From an uncultured Eubacteriales bacterium (GTDB taxonomy: Bacteria; Bacillota; Clostridia; Oscillospirales; Oscillospiraceae): a stretch of 64,000 nucleotides of DNA. The notes beneath the pieces were generated by a model that was given only the letters and a program-made list of their open reading frames with translations, searched no databases and was not told where the DNA came from. Numbering within the stretch: the stretch's first letter is position 1; each line of letters begins with the position of its first letter. The DNA lies in assembly GCA_900544765.1 (NCBI GenBank), contig UQWI01000013.1, positions 26,596-90,595 of the forward strand, in the 5' to 3' direction. Position numbers and translations under genes: made by a program. Positions 1 through 8,221 of this stretch are shown piece by piece.

Positions 1-612
1 CGCATAACCGACTCTGTCCTGCTCCGCAAAATAATACTGTTCCTCGCGGATAACATCGGCAGCACGGTTTCCACTACTTCAATCGGCAATACTCTGGTGA
101 GCGAGGGACTGTTGGAGGACGAGAAGCGCAAGGGCAAGCCCAGCATAAACACGGTGCAGGCGTATATAGACGCGCTGCTCGAGTCTTACTTCTTCTACGA
201 GATAAAGCGCTTCGACATCAAGGGCAAGGGCTATCTGAAAACTCTCGGCAAATACTACATCGTGGACATCGGACTGAGGAATTATCTACTCGGCTTCCGC
301 AACCGGGACAGCGGTCACGCGCTCGAAAACGTAGTGTACTTTGAGCTGTTGCGCCGCGGTTACGACGTGGCAATCGGGAAAATTGGCGACGCGGAGATTG
401 ATTTTATCGCCGCCAAAGCCGACGAAAAACTGTATGTGCAGGTGACGGAATCCATGCTGAGCGAGGATGTGCGCCGCCGTGAACTAGCCCCGCTTCAAAA
501 AATCAAGGATAACTACGAGAAAATCGTCCTGTCTATGGAACCGGGGCTGGACTCGTCGTACGATGGGATAAAATCCATAAATCTGCTCGATTGGCTGATA
601 GGAAAATCATAA
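1..612 (+). CDS. DUF4143-type ATP-binding protein, 3' part
   Basis: The reading frame is open from the first base of the window, so the gene is cut at its 5' end and the GTG at 97 is probably internal. The visible 203 residues match the C-terminal half of the AAA ATPase plus DUF4143 family: a helical stretch around LADNIGSTVSTTSIGNTL, then a nuclease-like end with ENVVYFELLRRGYDV and EIDFIAA (a D/E-x-D type motif). The N-terminal Walker ATPase would lie upstream. These proteins are common accessory ATPases of unknown substrate. A strong GC-rich hairpin follows the stop within 10 bases, so this is the last gene of its transcript. Confidence 0.8.
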   Translation, partial: RITDSVLLRKIILFLADNIGSTVSTTSIGNTLVSEGLLEDEKRKGKPSINTVQAYIDALLESYFFYEIKRFDIKGKGYLKTLGKYYIVDIGLRNYLLGFRNRDSGHALENVVYFELLRRGYDVAIGKIGDAEIDFIAAKADEKLYVQVTESMLSEDVRRRELAPLQKIKDNYEKIVLSMEPGLDSSYDGIKSINLLDWLIGKS

Positions 613-617
613 CTTAC

Positions 618-646
618 GCCCCCGGGGAGCACCGCTCCCCGGGGGC
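618..646. terminator. GC-rich bidirectional terminator hairpin
   Basis: GCCCCCGGGGAGC pairs with GCTCCCCGGGGGC across a four-base loop, giving a 12-13 bp stem. It sits between the convergent ends of the DUF4143 gene (plus) and the small minus-strand gene at 653, so it can end both transcripts. T-runs are short on both sides. Confidence 0.7.
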
Positions 647-652
647 TTTGCA

Positions 653-955
653 TCACCTCTCTATCGCCTTGCCCGTGCTCTTTCGCTGCAGGCGCACGTC
701 GCGCTCAGGTGCAGCCTTGGCGCGCTCAGTTTCGCGCTCGGCGACGCGCAGCTTGTTGTAGCGCAGCAGCTCGTATATGCTCGTGTGCAGGTCGCTGTCG
801 CCGGAATGGTACTCGGCCACGGTGTACTTCTTAGCCTTGTACTCCGCGCGCAGCTCGCGCAGCTTTTCGCGCACGCGCTCGTCATCGCGCTCGGCCTTTG
901 TCAGCCACACTGCCACGATTTTCTGGTTGTCGAACACATCTATTTGCAAGCGCAA
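653..955 (-). CDS. small charged hypothetical protein of the P4-like element
   Basis: This 100-residue protein is rich in Arg, Glu and Lys. It starts MRLQIDVFDNQKIVAVWLTKAE and has a long predicted helix or coiled-coil region around residues 25-90. I do not recognise the family. It is downstream of the primase/helicase gene on the same strand, separated by the iteron-like repeats at 1068-1111, and ends at a strong terminator. Its place suggests a small accessory gene of the integrated element. The overlapping ORFs on the other strand have atypical composition and are taken as shadows. Confidence 0.6.
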   Translation of the reverse strand: MRLQIDVFDNQKIVAVWLTKAERDDERVREKLRELRAEYKAKKYTVAEYHSGDSDLHTSIYELLRYNKLRVAERETERAKAAPERDVRLQRKSTGKAIER

Positions 956-1067
956 ATCAGCTCCTTATGGCAATAGTTTCCGCGTCTCGCGCGGGATTTA
1001 TACCTTCTTCCGGCTTGCAGCCGTCTGATTTGGCTTCTTAAAATTTCGTCGCGGAGTTGAAATCATC

Positions 1068-1111
1068 CGTACGAGCGTACGAACGTACCGTACGCTTGTA
1101 CGCTCGTACGC
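1068..1111. repeat. iteron-like GTACG repeats, candidate P4-type replication origin
   Basis: A 44-base block is made almost entirely of short repeats: two direct copies of CGTACGA, then two direct copies of TACGCT facing them. The outer arms CGTACGAGCGTAC and GTACGCTCGTACG are perfect reverse complements. The block lies just downstream of the phage-type primase/helicase gene. P4-like satellites place iterons of this kind at or near their origin, so an origin function is inferred from architecture only. Confidence 0.5.
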
Positions 1112-1136
1112 AAGTTTTGAATTCCAACTCACTTTT

Positions 1137-2426
1137 TTACACCGCCCGTTGCAGCAGCTTGATGCCGATAAAACCGCGCACTCGCCTGCCCCCGGGGAGA
1201 TATATTTTGTTCGTCTGCTCGATGCCGTAGACCTCCCGGTTTTCAATGAGGTGCATACTCAAACTCCGCGCCGACAGCGGATTGACCGCGTTGTCCTCGC
1301 ACCAGAGCTTGTACACTGCGTACACGTCGCGGCTGCTGGCCTCGGCGTCGGCTTTGAGGCGTATGTAACCCTCGCTGCGCATGAAATCCACGGCGTTGTT
1401 GCTGTCGCTGACGGCTTCGGCCATGTTCTCGCGGGCGCGTTCACTTAGCGTGAAGCGGTAGTCGTTTGAGATAAGCCGCTGCAAGCCTTCGAGGCACCAG
1501 AGGAAAATGCCCTCGGCCTCCGCGCACATCTTCTCGGCGATGAAAGGGTCGTCCACGCGATTGGCGTCTTTCGGCTTAGTGATTAGAATAATCTGCCTAC
1601 GGAAAAATCCCTCGCTGCGGTCGTAGAGCGCCTTGAGCGAGCCGTTGCCGAATCCGAGAAAGCGGACATACAAGTCGCCTTGGTAGCTCTGCTGCCCCTT
1701 GCGCTCGAGATCCATTGGCAGCTCGGCTGTCACGATGGCTTTGATGTGATTTGTCTGCGACAGGGCTTCGAGCTTCATGTCGTCGTCGAGCATTACAAGC
1801 TCATGTTCGAGGTCTGCGCGGGCGAAGCGTGAGCTTTCAATTTTCGCAATGCTGCCCGTCGCCATATTTGCGCCGAGCAGTGCGCGTAGCACGACCCCAA
1901 TTCGGCTTTTACCCTCGCCGCCGCGGCCGATCAGCATGAGCATCTTTTGGCCTTTCGTCGTCGGCAGGAAGCAGTAACCCATGAACTCTTGCAGCGTCGG
2001 GATGTCCTCGGGATACAGCAGCTCGCCGAGAAAGCGCAGCCAGGTCTCTGGCGCCGCCGCGCCCTCGTTGTAGGCCACCGGCAGCCGGTTGCGGCAGAAC
2101 TCGCGCTCCGCGCTGAAGCGCCCGTCGAGAAAGAGCGTGCCGTTTGCGACGTGGATGCGGTCACGCTGGATGGGCAGGTCTGGCGCGTAGGCCTCGAGCC
2201 GCAGGGCTTCGAGCAGGTTTGCCACGCGCTTCGTAAGCCCGGTCTGGAAGAAGGGCTTGAGCTCCTCGTAGATCTCGCGCCGCAGCGCGTCCTCGTCCGT
2301 GACCTGGCCCTCGACGGTGAAGAAAGTGCCGTTCACGCTTTTCATCGGGTGGGTCTTGAGGAATTCCTCGCAGAACTTGACCTCGCTCACGGTCTTGCCG
2401 TCGTACCATTCGGGGAACTCAACCAT
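1137..2426 (-). CDS. phage/plasmid primase, P4 family (D5-type SF3 helicase)
   Basis: This 429-residue protein resembles the C-terminal helicase part of P4 alpha / D5-type replication proteins. A D5-N-like segment occupies about residues 60-160 (RDRIHVANGTLFLDGRF), followed by a superfamily 3 helicase with Walker A GRGGEGKSRIG (about residue 167) and Walker B-like ELVMLDDDMK. The primase zinc finger is absent here but is supplied by the gene immediately upstream, whose 3' end overlaps this start by 8 bases. Together they would make the split primase-helicase of an integrated satellite or plasmid-like element. Expected role: origin unwinding and replication initiation. The iteron block at 1068-1111 directly downstream fits. 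An intact helicase core suggests recent acquisition. Confidence 0.85.
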   Translation of the reverse strand: MVEFPEWYDGKTVSEVKFCEEFLKTHPMKSVNGTFFTVEGQVTDEDALRREIYEELKPFFQTGLTKRVANLLEALRLEAYAPDLPIQRDRIHVANGTLFLDGRFSAEREFCRNRLPVAYNEGAAAPETWLRFLGELLYPEDIPTLQEFMGYCFLPTTKGQKMLMLIGRGGEGKSRIGVVLRALLGANMATGSIAKIESSRFARADLEHELVMLDDDMKLEALSQTNHIKAIVTAELPMDLERKGQQSYQGDLYVRFLGFGNGSLKALYDRSEGFFRRQIILITKPKDANRVDDPFIAEKMCAEAEGIFLWCLEGLQRLISNDYRFTLSERARENMAEAVSDSNNAVDFMRSEGYIRLKADAEASSRDVYAVYKLWCEDNAVNPLSARSLSMHLIENREVYGIEQTNKIYLPGGRRVRGFIGIKLLQRAV

Positions 2427-2847
2427 CGCAGGCCTCCATCAAACGCGCGGTCTCCCGCTCGACGCGCCGGGTCTCCGCTCCGCTTGCGCCGGCCTCGAGC
2501 AGGTGGTCCGTCCACTCGCCGAGCCTGCAGGCCTCGGCATATTCTTCCCTGAGCTCCTCGCCCATCGTCCTCGGCGCGAGCGCCCGGCGGCAGCGTTCCT
2601 GTTCCCGCCTGCAGGTCGCGAGCCCGCGCGGATACACCTGCCCTGAGCCGAAGTCCGCCGCGAGCCGCCGCGCCGCCTCGGTCTTCGAGCAGCCGAGCAG
2701 GCCCATCGTGAGGTCCAGCACGTCCCCGTGTGCGCCGCAGCCAAAGCAGTGGAAGTGGTCGTCGTAGAGCTTCAGGCTCGGAGTTTTGTCCGCATGGAAC
2801 GGACAGCGCATGAAGCCATGCTTCACGGAACCGTAACGCTGCGCCAC
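2419..2847 (-). CDS. CHC2 zinc-finger protein (DnaG-like primase N-terminal module)
   Basis: About 142 residues from the GTG at 2847. The CHC2 zinc-binding motif is visible: C-P-F-H early (RCPFHADKTPSL), then FHCFGCGAHGDVLD, typical of DnaG-type primases. The C-terminal half is charged and helical. The gene overlaps the downstream helicase gene, so the two are coupled. The start is uncertain. The GTG has no ribosome binding site, whereas a perfect AAGGAGGT (2899-2906) lies nine bases before an in-frame ATC at 2889, with a TAA just upstream. Starting there would add 14 residues (INYNKIKRTISPIE) that look like the normal N-terminus of this family. Either ATC initiates or the true ATG has mutated. 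Confidence 0.75.
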   Translation of the reverse strand: MAQRYGSVKHGFMRCPFHADKTPSLKLYDDHFHCFGCGAHGDVLDLTMGLLGCSKTEAARRLAADFGSGQVYPRGLATCRREQERCRRALAPRTMGEELREEYAEACRLGEWTDHLLEAGASGAETRRVERETARLMEACDG

Positions 2848-2889
2848 TTCGATAGGTGAGATTGTGCGTTTGATTTTGTTGTAGTTGAT

Positions 2890-3159
2890 AGCTTTAGTAC
2901 CTCCTTAGAATATTTGAGAGAAAAAGCCCCTTATATACCGTGACATTTTTCGGCGAAATGAGGAACTTGTATTCTGATAATTCACGAAAAGTTTACTACC
3001 TGAACCCTGCCATTACTCAATCCTCCTGTTTCAGAATATGAAAAGAGCGCCTGCCTTGCGGCAAACGCTCACGTCTTCAGGGTAACTCTACCCCTCTAAT
3101 ATACATGGATTGAGAACGGTCAAATTGTTCCTGAGAATTAAAAATTTTTTGAAAAATTT
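2890..3159. other. 270-base non-coding interval of the P4-like element
   Basis: No credible ORF was found. The interval holds the ribosome binding site of the CHC2 gene (2899-2906), a GAGCG/CGCTC hairpin at about 3043-3068, and an A/T-rich stretch at 3138-3160 that may help terminate the sigma-like gene. AT content is higher than in the flanking genes. Confidence 0.4.
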
Positions 3160-4082
3160 TCAGTCGAGGAATTTCTGGTACTCCTTGGTCACGAAATCCT
3201 CGTAGGCCGCGGCTATCTTGGCAATCCGCTTGTGTACAGCGCTGGCAGTCTTGAAGCCCACGGCATCGGCTATCTGCTGTTCGGTGTGGTGCTCCATGCG
3301 CAGTCTGAGAATCTCGCGGTCTTGCTCGGATAGCCGCTTTGCAAAGGAGTCAATCTGTCCCTTCGAGAGCACCTTGCGCTCGAACTCTGCTCGCGGGTCG
3401 GCGACATTCATAATGTCGCCGCCTTCCTCGACCAGCTCGTCGAGCGAAATGGCCTTGCCGCTGCGGTCGTGGTTCCAGTGCCGCATGAAGTCGTTGCGGA
3501 CGACGCTGTTTTGTTCTCGTAGTCCTCGACTGTGCGGTTCTCCCAGATGGCGTCAATCATGGGCTGCCAGTTCTCTTCCTCAATGACTTGGTCGGTCATG
3601 TTGCCCACGAGGTTACAGAATTGCTGCCATGTGTACCACGGCATTTCCTCGTCAGGGCCAGCGGTGAAAAGCATCTGAAAGGATATGTACTCACGCTCTA
3701 TCTTGCGTCGGAAGTAGCGAAGTATGTCGTAGGAGAGCTGCCAGAGCGGAAAGTAGCCTGTGTACTGCTCCCGGCTGCCGGGAATTTCGCCATAGTTGCC
3801 TTTGGAGTCCTTGACCTAAAAAGCCAGCCACGCTGTCCATGACCAGCAGTCCCAGACAAGCTCGGCGAACATATCCTGCTTGATGATGTCTAGACACGCC
3901 TGAGCGCGCAGAGCCTCAAATGGCTTGCGCGGGATTTTGAGCGCCTCGGGCCACTTTTCCACGAGCACGCGAGGCATGAGGTAGAACATGGTGAGCCACG
4001 AGAGGTAGGAGTCCTGCGGGATTTCGATGATGCCGGTTGGAGTGACGACTATGAACCCTTTCGGGCCTTTGAGATTTGCCAT
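3160..4082 (-). pseudogene. sigma-70-like phage/element regulator, broken by a stop and a frameshift
   Basis: Three pieces in order form one protein of about 307 residues. The first starts at the ATG at 4082 (MANLKGPKGFIVVTPTG; AAGGAG upstream) and runs to a TAG at 3816-3818. The same frame continues after the TAG with VKDSKGNYGEIPGSREQYTGYF to about 3512. There a one-base shift in an AAAAC run moves the reading to the frame of the third piece (HWNHDRSGKAISLDEL to the stop at 3160). The last 80 residues carry a sigma region 4-like helix-turn-helix (LSEQDREILRLRMEHHTEQQIADAVGF). The protein resembles sigma-like regulators of integrated elements. Either the gene has decayed or the breaks are sequencing errors; the frameshift lies in a homopolymer, the stop does not. 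Confidence 0.65.
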
Positions 4083-4236
4083 GTGACTGCTGTCTCCTTG
4101 TACCTTTTTGGATGATTGTACCACGAGATTATGAACGTTTCAACGCAGGCTGTCGAACGGCACTTGGAACGTAAAAACAAGTGAGGAAACCCGAAGGGCG
4201 CACTTCTATACATGGTTCCCATGTATGTGCGTATAA

Positions 4237-4268
4237 CAGCCCGGATGCCTGAGCATCCGGGCTGTTTT
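4237..4268. terminator. hairpin terminator between element and LacI gene
   Basis: CAGCCCGGATGC and GCATCCGGGCTG form a perfect 12 bp stem with a three-base loop followed by TTTTG. A second small hairpin, TACATGG-TTC-CCATGTA, lies at about 4210-4226. They separate the minus-strand element from the plus-strand LacI operon. Confidence 0.75.
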
Positions 4269-4339
4269 GCGTCGCTGAGGCTCCGGAAAAGTGAGATTGT
4301 TTTGTTCAGAATTAGGGGAATAAAAAGGCGGCGTTATTA

Positions 4340-4392
4340 TTTAGTAAAAGTTTAGTAAAATATATTGACTTCATGTCGAGGCCTGTTATAAT
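4340..4392 (+). promoter_or_regulatory. promoter of the LacI-type regulator gene
   Basis: TTGACT (4365-4370) is followed after 16 bases by TATAAT (4387-4392), and the ATG is 31 bases further on. Two tandem copies of TTTAGTAAAA (4340-4349 and 4351-4360, an 11-base period) lie just upstream of the -35 and could be a regulatory site. Confidence 0.7.
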
Positions 4393-4423
4393 AGCCATAG
4401 AAACGAAATGTAGGGGGGATTTG

Positions 4424-5401
4424 ATGGCAACCATAAAGGATGTTGCTCAAGCGGCGCAGGTTTCGGCGGCGGCGGTTTCCAGGGTGCTCAACAAGGACGA
4501 GAACATCTCCGTCAGTCCCGAAGTAAGAGTACGCATTTTTCAGGCTGCGCACGCGCTAGGCTATATCTCTCCGAGGCAGCGCAAGGCAGCTGAGCATAAG
4601 ACGCACCTTGTTATTGGTGTGGCCGACTGGCGTATCGTGCGACCGGACAGGCAGAATGTCAGGCTTTCGTCTCTGTCATGCCTGGTGCAGATGATGACTG
4701 ACAAATACGACGTCGCCTTTACCCGCCTGGACTTCGGCCAGCCTCAGAAGGTTGACGGCGTAATAGCGCTGGGTGTGTTCAGCCCCGAAGAGATTGATTT
4801 TCTGCGCTCGCTGTCATTTGCCATAGTGTTCGTGAATTCTGACCAACAGAGTTACGAGTTCGACCAGGTGCAAGTAGACTTCAAGCGCGGTCATGAGCAG
4901 ATTGTTGAATATTTGCTGGACAAAAAGCGCTACAGAAATCTTGGCTATATCGGTGGAATATACGAAGGTTCCAACTGGCGTATCGGCGTGAACCGACTTG
5001 AAGGACTTAAGAGCATACTGAAAAGCCGCAACGCTTATGACGAGCGGCTTTTCCACGTCGGCGAGATAAGCCGAGAGAGCGGCTACGCCCTTGCAAAGAG
5101 CGCGGCAGAGAATAACACCTTGGCCGAAGCCGTGCTGCTCGGCAGCGACGAGGTCGCTGAGGGTGCGTTTGAGGCATTTCGTGAGCTGGGCATACGCGTG
5201 CCTAAGGATACCGCCGTTATAATCTACCACGACATACAGACGCTGGAGAGCACATGGCCCACCGGAACATGCCTTGAGATGTATCCGGACTACGTTTGGG
5301 AGAGTGCGCTGGATTTGTTATTCAGCCGTATAAGCCAGAGACGCAGCCAGGCCGTCACCGTGATGGTGCCGCCAAATTTGAAGATAGGCGACACGGCTTA
5401 A
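4424..5401 (+). CDS. LacI/GalR-family transcriptional regulator
   Basis: 325 residues. The N-terminus is a classical LacI helix-turn-helix with hinge helix (MATIKDVAQAAQVSAAAVSR, then VLNKDENISVSPEVR). It is followed by a periplasmic-binding-protein-like sensor domain (about residues 60-325) with the usual GYIGG and LLGSDEVAEGAFEAF stretches. The start at 4424 is chosen because GGGGGG lies seven bases upstream and the HTH begins there. It is the first gene before the phosphonate-type importer, 72 bases upstream of phnD on the same strand, and probably controls it. A 16-base palindrome at 5416-5431 is a candidate operator. The ligand cannot be told; LacI control of a Phn-type importer, rather than Pho control, hints at an organic effector such as a sugar or nucleoside phosphate. 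Confidence 0.85.
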   Translation: MATIKDVAQAAQVSAAAVSRVLNKDENISVSPEVRVRIFQAAHALGYISPRQRKAAEHKTHLVIGVADWRIVRPDRQNVRLSSLSCLVQMMTDKYDVAFTRLDFGQPQKVDGVIALGVFSPEEIDFLRSLSFAIVFVNSDQQSYEFDQVQVDFKRGHEQIVEYLLDKKRYRNLGYIGGIYEGSNWRIGVNRLEGLKSILKSRNAYDERLFHVGEISRESGYALAKSAAENNTLAEAVLLGSDEVAEGAFEAFRELGIRVPKDTAVIIYHDIQTLESTWPTGTCLEMYPDYVWESALDLLFSRISQRRSQAVTVMVPPNLKIGDTA

Positions 5402-5415
5402 ATATTTATGGTTGC

Positions 5416-5431
5416 AAGAGGTATGCCTCTT
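5416..5431. promoter_or_regulatory. palindromic candidate operator upstream of phnD
   Basis: AAGAGGTATGCCTCTT is a 16-base near-perfect palindrome in the 72-base gap between the LacI gene and phnD. LacI-family proteins bind even-length palindromes of this type. Binding by the neighbouring regulator is inferred. Confidence 0.5.
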
Positions 5432-5473
5432 ACAATAGATTGCTCAAAGATGTATAATTCAAGGAGGAACGAC

Positions 5474-6553
5474 ATGAAAAAGACACTTGTGCTCCTGCTG
5501 ATTGCAGCACTGTGTGTAGGACTGCTCGCCGGCTGCGGTACAGATACTCCGTCTGCCACTCCCACTGACGACGGCGCAGCCGTCAGCGGCGAACCCGCTG
5601 CGAACACAACCATCGACACCCTGCGCGTCGCATTCGTCCCGTCCAGGGAGCCCGAGGAGATAATAACCGCCACCGAGCCGCTCAAGCAGCTGCTCACCGA
5701 CGAGCTCGCAAAGCTCGGCTATGACGTCAAGGAAGTCGACATCACCGTCGGCACCAGCTATGAGGCTGTCGGCGAGGCGCTCTCCGCAGGTACCGCCGAT
5801 GTTGGCCTGATCCCCGGCGGCACCTATGTTCTCTACGATGACGGCTGCGATGTTATCCTGACCGCCACCCGCGACGGCCTGTCCATCGACTCCGACAGCG
5901 CCAAAGACTGGAATGACAACGCTCCCACAGAGCCCACCACCGAGCAAGTTACCAGCTACCGTGCGCTTATGATTGCAGGCCCCTCCGCGAAGGGTCAGGA
6001 ACTCGCTGCCAAGATAAACGCCGGTGAGGAGCTCACCTGGGACGATGTCAACAGCGCCAACTGGTCTGTCGCCAACTCCTCTTCCCCCGCGGGCTATATC
6101 TACCCGTCCCTCTGGCTGCAGGAGAATTTCGGCAAGAACATAACCGACCTTGACCACGTTGTGCAGTCCGACTCCTATGGCAGCGCCTTTGCCCGCCTTG
6201 CCTCCGGTCAGGTCGACATCCTCTGCACCTACGCCGACGCCCGCCGCGACTATGAGGACGAGTGGACTGGTGAGTACGGCATGACCAACAGCATCTGGGA
6301 CGACACCGCCGTTGTCGGCGTCACTCCTGCCATCTACAACGACACCATCAGCGTCAGCAAGACCTCCCCGATAATGACCGACGACTTCAAGGAGGCGCTG
6401 ACCCAGGCCTTCATCAACATCGGCAACACCGAGGAGGGCAAGGAAGTCATCGCCATCTACAGCCACAACGGCTATCTGCCCGCCCAGAGCTCCGACTACG
6501 ACTCTGAGCGCGCGGCCCAGGAGATGATTCAGTCTCTCAACAGCGCCGCCTGA
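5474..6553 (+). CDS. phnD: phosphonate-type ABC transporter substrate-binding lipoprotein (PhnD-like)
   Basis: 359 residues. The ATG at 5474 follows AAGGAGG, and the protein begins with a lipoprotein signal ending LLAGCG, so it is anchored outside the membrane by its Cys. The mature part is a PhnD-like two-lobed binding protein: LRVAFVPSREPEEI near the start, VGTSYEAVGEALSAGTADVG in the first lobe, and SDSYGSAFARLASGQVDI in the second. PhnD proteins bind phosphonates, phosphite or phosphate esters. It heads the importer phnD-phnC-phnE-phnE. No C-P lyase gene is in the window, while two phosphatases follow, so a phosphate ester is as likely a substrate as a phosphonate. Confidence 0.85.
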   Translation: MKKTLVLLLIAALCVGLLAGCGTDTPSATPTDDGAAVSGEPAANTTIDTLRVAFVPSREPEEIITATEPLKQLLTDELAKLGYDVKEVDITVGTSYEAVGEALSAGTADVGLIPGGTYVLYDDGCDVILTATRDGLSIDSDSAKDWNDNAPTEPTTEQVTSYRALMIAGPSAKGQELAAKINAGEELTWDDVNSANWSVANSSSPAGYIYPSLWLQENFGKNITDLDHVVQSDSYGSAFARLASGQVDILCTYADARRDYEDEWTGEYGMTNSIWDDTAVVGVTPAIYNDTISVSKTSPIMTDDFKEALTQAFINIGNTEEGKEVIAIYSHNGYLPAQSSDYDSERAAQEMIQSLNSAA

Positions 6554-6583
6554 GATAAAACACAACACCATTTTTCTCCGTTT

Positions 6584-6613
6584 GAGGGAGGAAGGCCTCG
6601 GCCCTCCTCCCTC
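6584..6613 (+). promoter_or_regulatory. intercistronic hairpin between phnD and phnC
   Basis: GAGGGAGGAAGG pairs with CCCTCCTCCCTC (one mismatch). No T-run follows, so it is better read as a 3' stabilising or partly attenuating hairpin. This is common after binding-protein genes, which need more mRNA than the permease genes downstream. Confidence 0.55.
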
Positions 6614-6635
6614 ATTTAGAGCGAGAGGGGAAGAC

Positions 6636-7388
6636 ATGATAAAATTTGAGAACGTAAGCAAGCGCTATCCAAACGGCTTTGAGGCGCTCAAAAATATAAA
6701 CCTTACTATAGAGCAGGGCGAGTTTGTGGCCATCATTGGCCTGTCAGGCGCGGGAAAATCCACGCTTATCCGCACAATAAACCGCATGCACGACATCACC
6801 GAAGGGACGCTCACCGTCGACGGCACGGACGTCATGACGCTGCACGGCAAGAGTTTGCGCGCTTTTCGCCGGCGCATCGGCATGATATTCCAGTCGTTCA
6901 ACCTCATCACGCGCACGACGGTTATCAAGAATGTGTTGACGGCCTTTGTACCCGACATGCCCTGGTGGCGCGCGACATTTGGAATCTTCACAAAGGACGA
7001 GAAACTCAAAGCCCTCGACTCGCTCGACAAGGTCGGCATACTCGACAAGGCTTTTGTGCGCGCTGACCAGCTCTCCGGAGGTCAGCAGCAGCGCGTGGCG
7101 CTTGCCCGCACGCTTGCGCAAAACCCGCAGATAATACTCGCCGACGAGCCGGTCGCCTCGCTGGACCCCGTGACGGCCAAGCAGGTCATGGACGACTTCA
7201 AGCGCATAAACCGCGACATGAACATAACCGTGCTCATAAACATCCACCATGTGGAGCTTGCGCTGCAATATGCCAGCCGTGTCGTCGGTATACGCGCGGG
7301 CGAGATAGTCTACGACGGAACGGTGGAGAATGTGACGCAGCAGGTGCTCGACTCCATTTACCAGGGCGGCGAGGAGAGTGAGTCATGA
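6636..7388 (+). CDS. phnC: phosphonate-type ABC transporter ATP-binding protein (PhnC-like)
   Basis: 250 residues, a full-length ABC ATPase. Walker A is GLSGAGKSTL (about residue 35), the signature LSGGQQQRVALARTLAQ (about 147), Walker B ILADEPVASLDP, and the switch histidine is in INIHHVEL. The N-terminus MIKFENVSKRYPNGFEALK and the FQSFNLITRTTVIKNVL Q-loop region are typical of PhnC. The start at 6636 is preceded by GAGAGGGGAAG. It energises import by the two PhnE permeases that follow; its 3' end overlaps the first of them by four bases (ATGA), indicating translational coupling. Confidence 0.9.
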   Translation: MIKFENVSKRYPNGFEALKNINLTIEQGEFVAIIGLSGAGKSTLIRTINRMHDITEGTLTVDGTDVMTLHGKSLRAFRRRIGMIFQSFNLITRTTVIKNVLTAFVPDMPWWRATFGIFTKDEKLKALDSLDKVGILDKAFVRADQLSGGQQQRVALARTLAQNPQIILADEPVASLDPVTAKQVMDDFKRINRDMNITVLINIHHVELALQYASRVVGIRAGEIVYDGTVENVTQQVLDSIYQGGEESES

Positions 7389-8206
7389 AGCTCTATGACA
7401 AAGGCTTCCCTCCGAAAACGATAACACTTGCAAACGGCAAGCAGATTAAAAAGCCCCGCTCACGCATGCCGCTTGTCGTGCTGGTTCTGCTGGCGATGAC
7501 GGTAATCTCCGTGCGCGTCACAGGCTTTAACATGACGGTGCTTGTGACGAGGATACGCGAGTTTTTTGTCATCCTTGACGAGATGATTCCACCGGAGTGG
7601 AGTTATATGCCGCAGATTTGGCAGCCGCTCTTTGACACAATTAAGATGTCGCTGCTCGGATCTTTCATAGGTTCCGTACTGGTGGTGCCCTTCGCCATGC
7701 TGGCGAGCACGAACATAATCCACAACAAGATTGTTGTCAGCGCTGTGCGGCTGCTGCTGAGCATAATCCGCACTCTGCCAACGCTGGTGTCCGCGCTCAT
7801 AGCGACCTATGTATTCGGCCTCGGAACTCTCGCGGGTACGACGGCCATAGCCGTTTTCACCTTCGCTTACATCGGCAAGATACTCTACGAGGAGATAGAG
7901 ACGGTGGATATGGGTCCCTTTGAAGCCATGGAGGCCATGGGTGCGACCAAGACCCGCGCATTCATAAGCGCCATAGTGCCGCAGGTGCTGCCCTCGTACC
8001 TCTCCAACTGCCTGTTCTGTTTCGAGGGCAACGTGCGCTACGCCTCCATACTCGGCTACGTCGGCGCAGGCGGGCTCGGTATTATCCTCAACGAGAAGAT
8101 AGGCTGGCGCGAGTACGCGAGCGTCGGCATGATACTTCTGGCGCTGTTCGTCACGGTGTTCATAATCGAGACGATAAGCCGTGCGGCCAGGAAACGTCTG
8201 GTTTGA
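7385..8206 (+). CDS. phnE: phosphonate-type ABC transporter permease (PhnE-like) 1
   Basis: 273 residues with about six predicted membrane helices after a cytosolic N-terminus. The binding-protein-dependent permease motif appears as EAMEAMGATKTRAFISAIVPQ (EAA loop), which contacts PhnC. The segment FEGNVRYASILGYVGAGGLG is characteristic of PhnE. It overlaps phnC by four bases and is followed after 15 bases by a second, related permease. A pair of PhnE proteins would form a heterodimeric channel rather than the usual homodimer. Confidence 0.88.
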   Translation: MKLYDKGFPPKTITLANGKQIKKPRSRMPLVVLVLLAMTVISVRVTGFNMTVLVTRIREFFVILDEMIPPEWSYMPQIWQPLFDTIKMSLLGSFIGSVLVVPFAMLASTNIIHNKIVVSAVRLLLSIIRTLPTLVSALIATYVFGLGTLAGTTAIAVFTFAYIGKILYEEIETVDMGPFEAMEAMGATKTRAFISAIVPQVLPSYLSNCLFCFEGNVRYASILGYVGAGGLGIILNEKIGWREYASVGMILLALFVTVFIIETISRAARKRLV

Positions 8207-8221
8207 TGGGAGGCGCAGAGT

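Noticed and set aside
5430..5458. TTACAA-17-TATAAT promoter for phnD
   Set aside because: The start site would fall inside the ribosome binding site of phnD (5461-5467), so a normal leader is impossible. The gene is probably read from the LacI promoter or from a site I cannot define; only the palindrome is kept.
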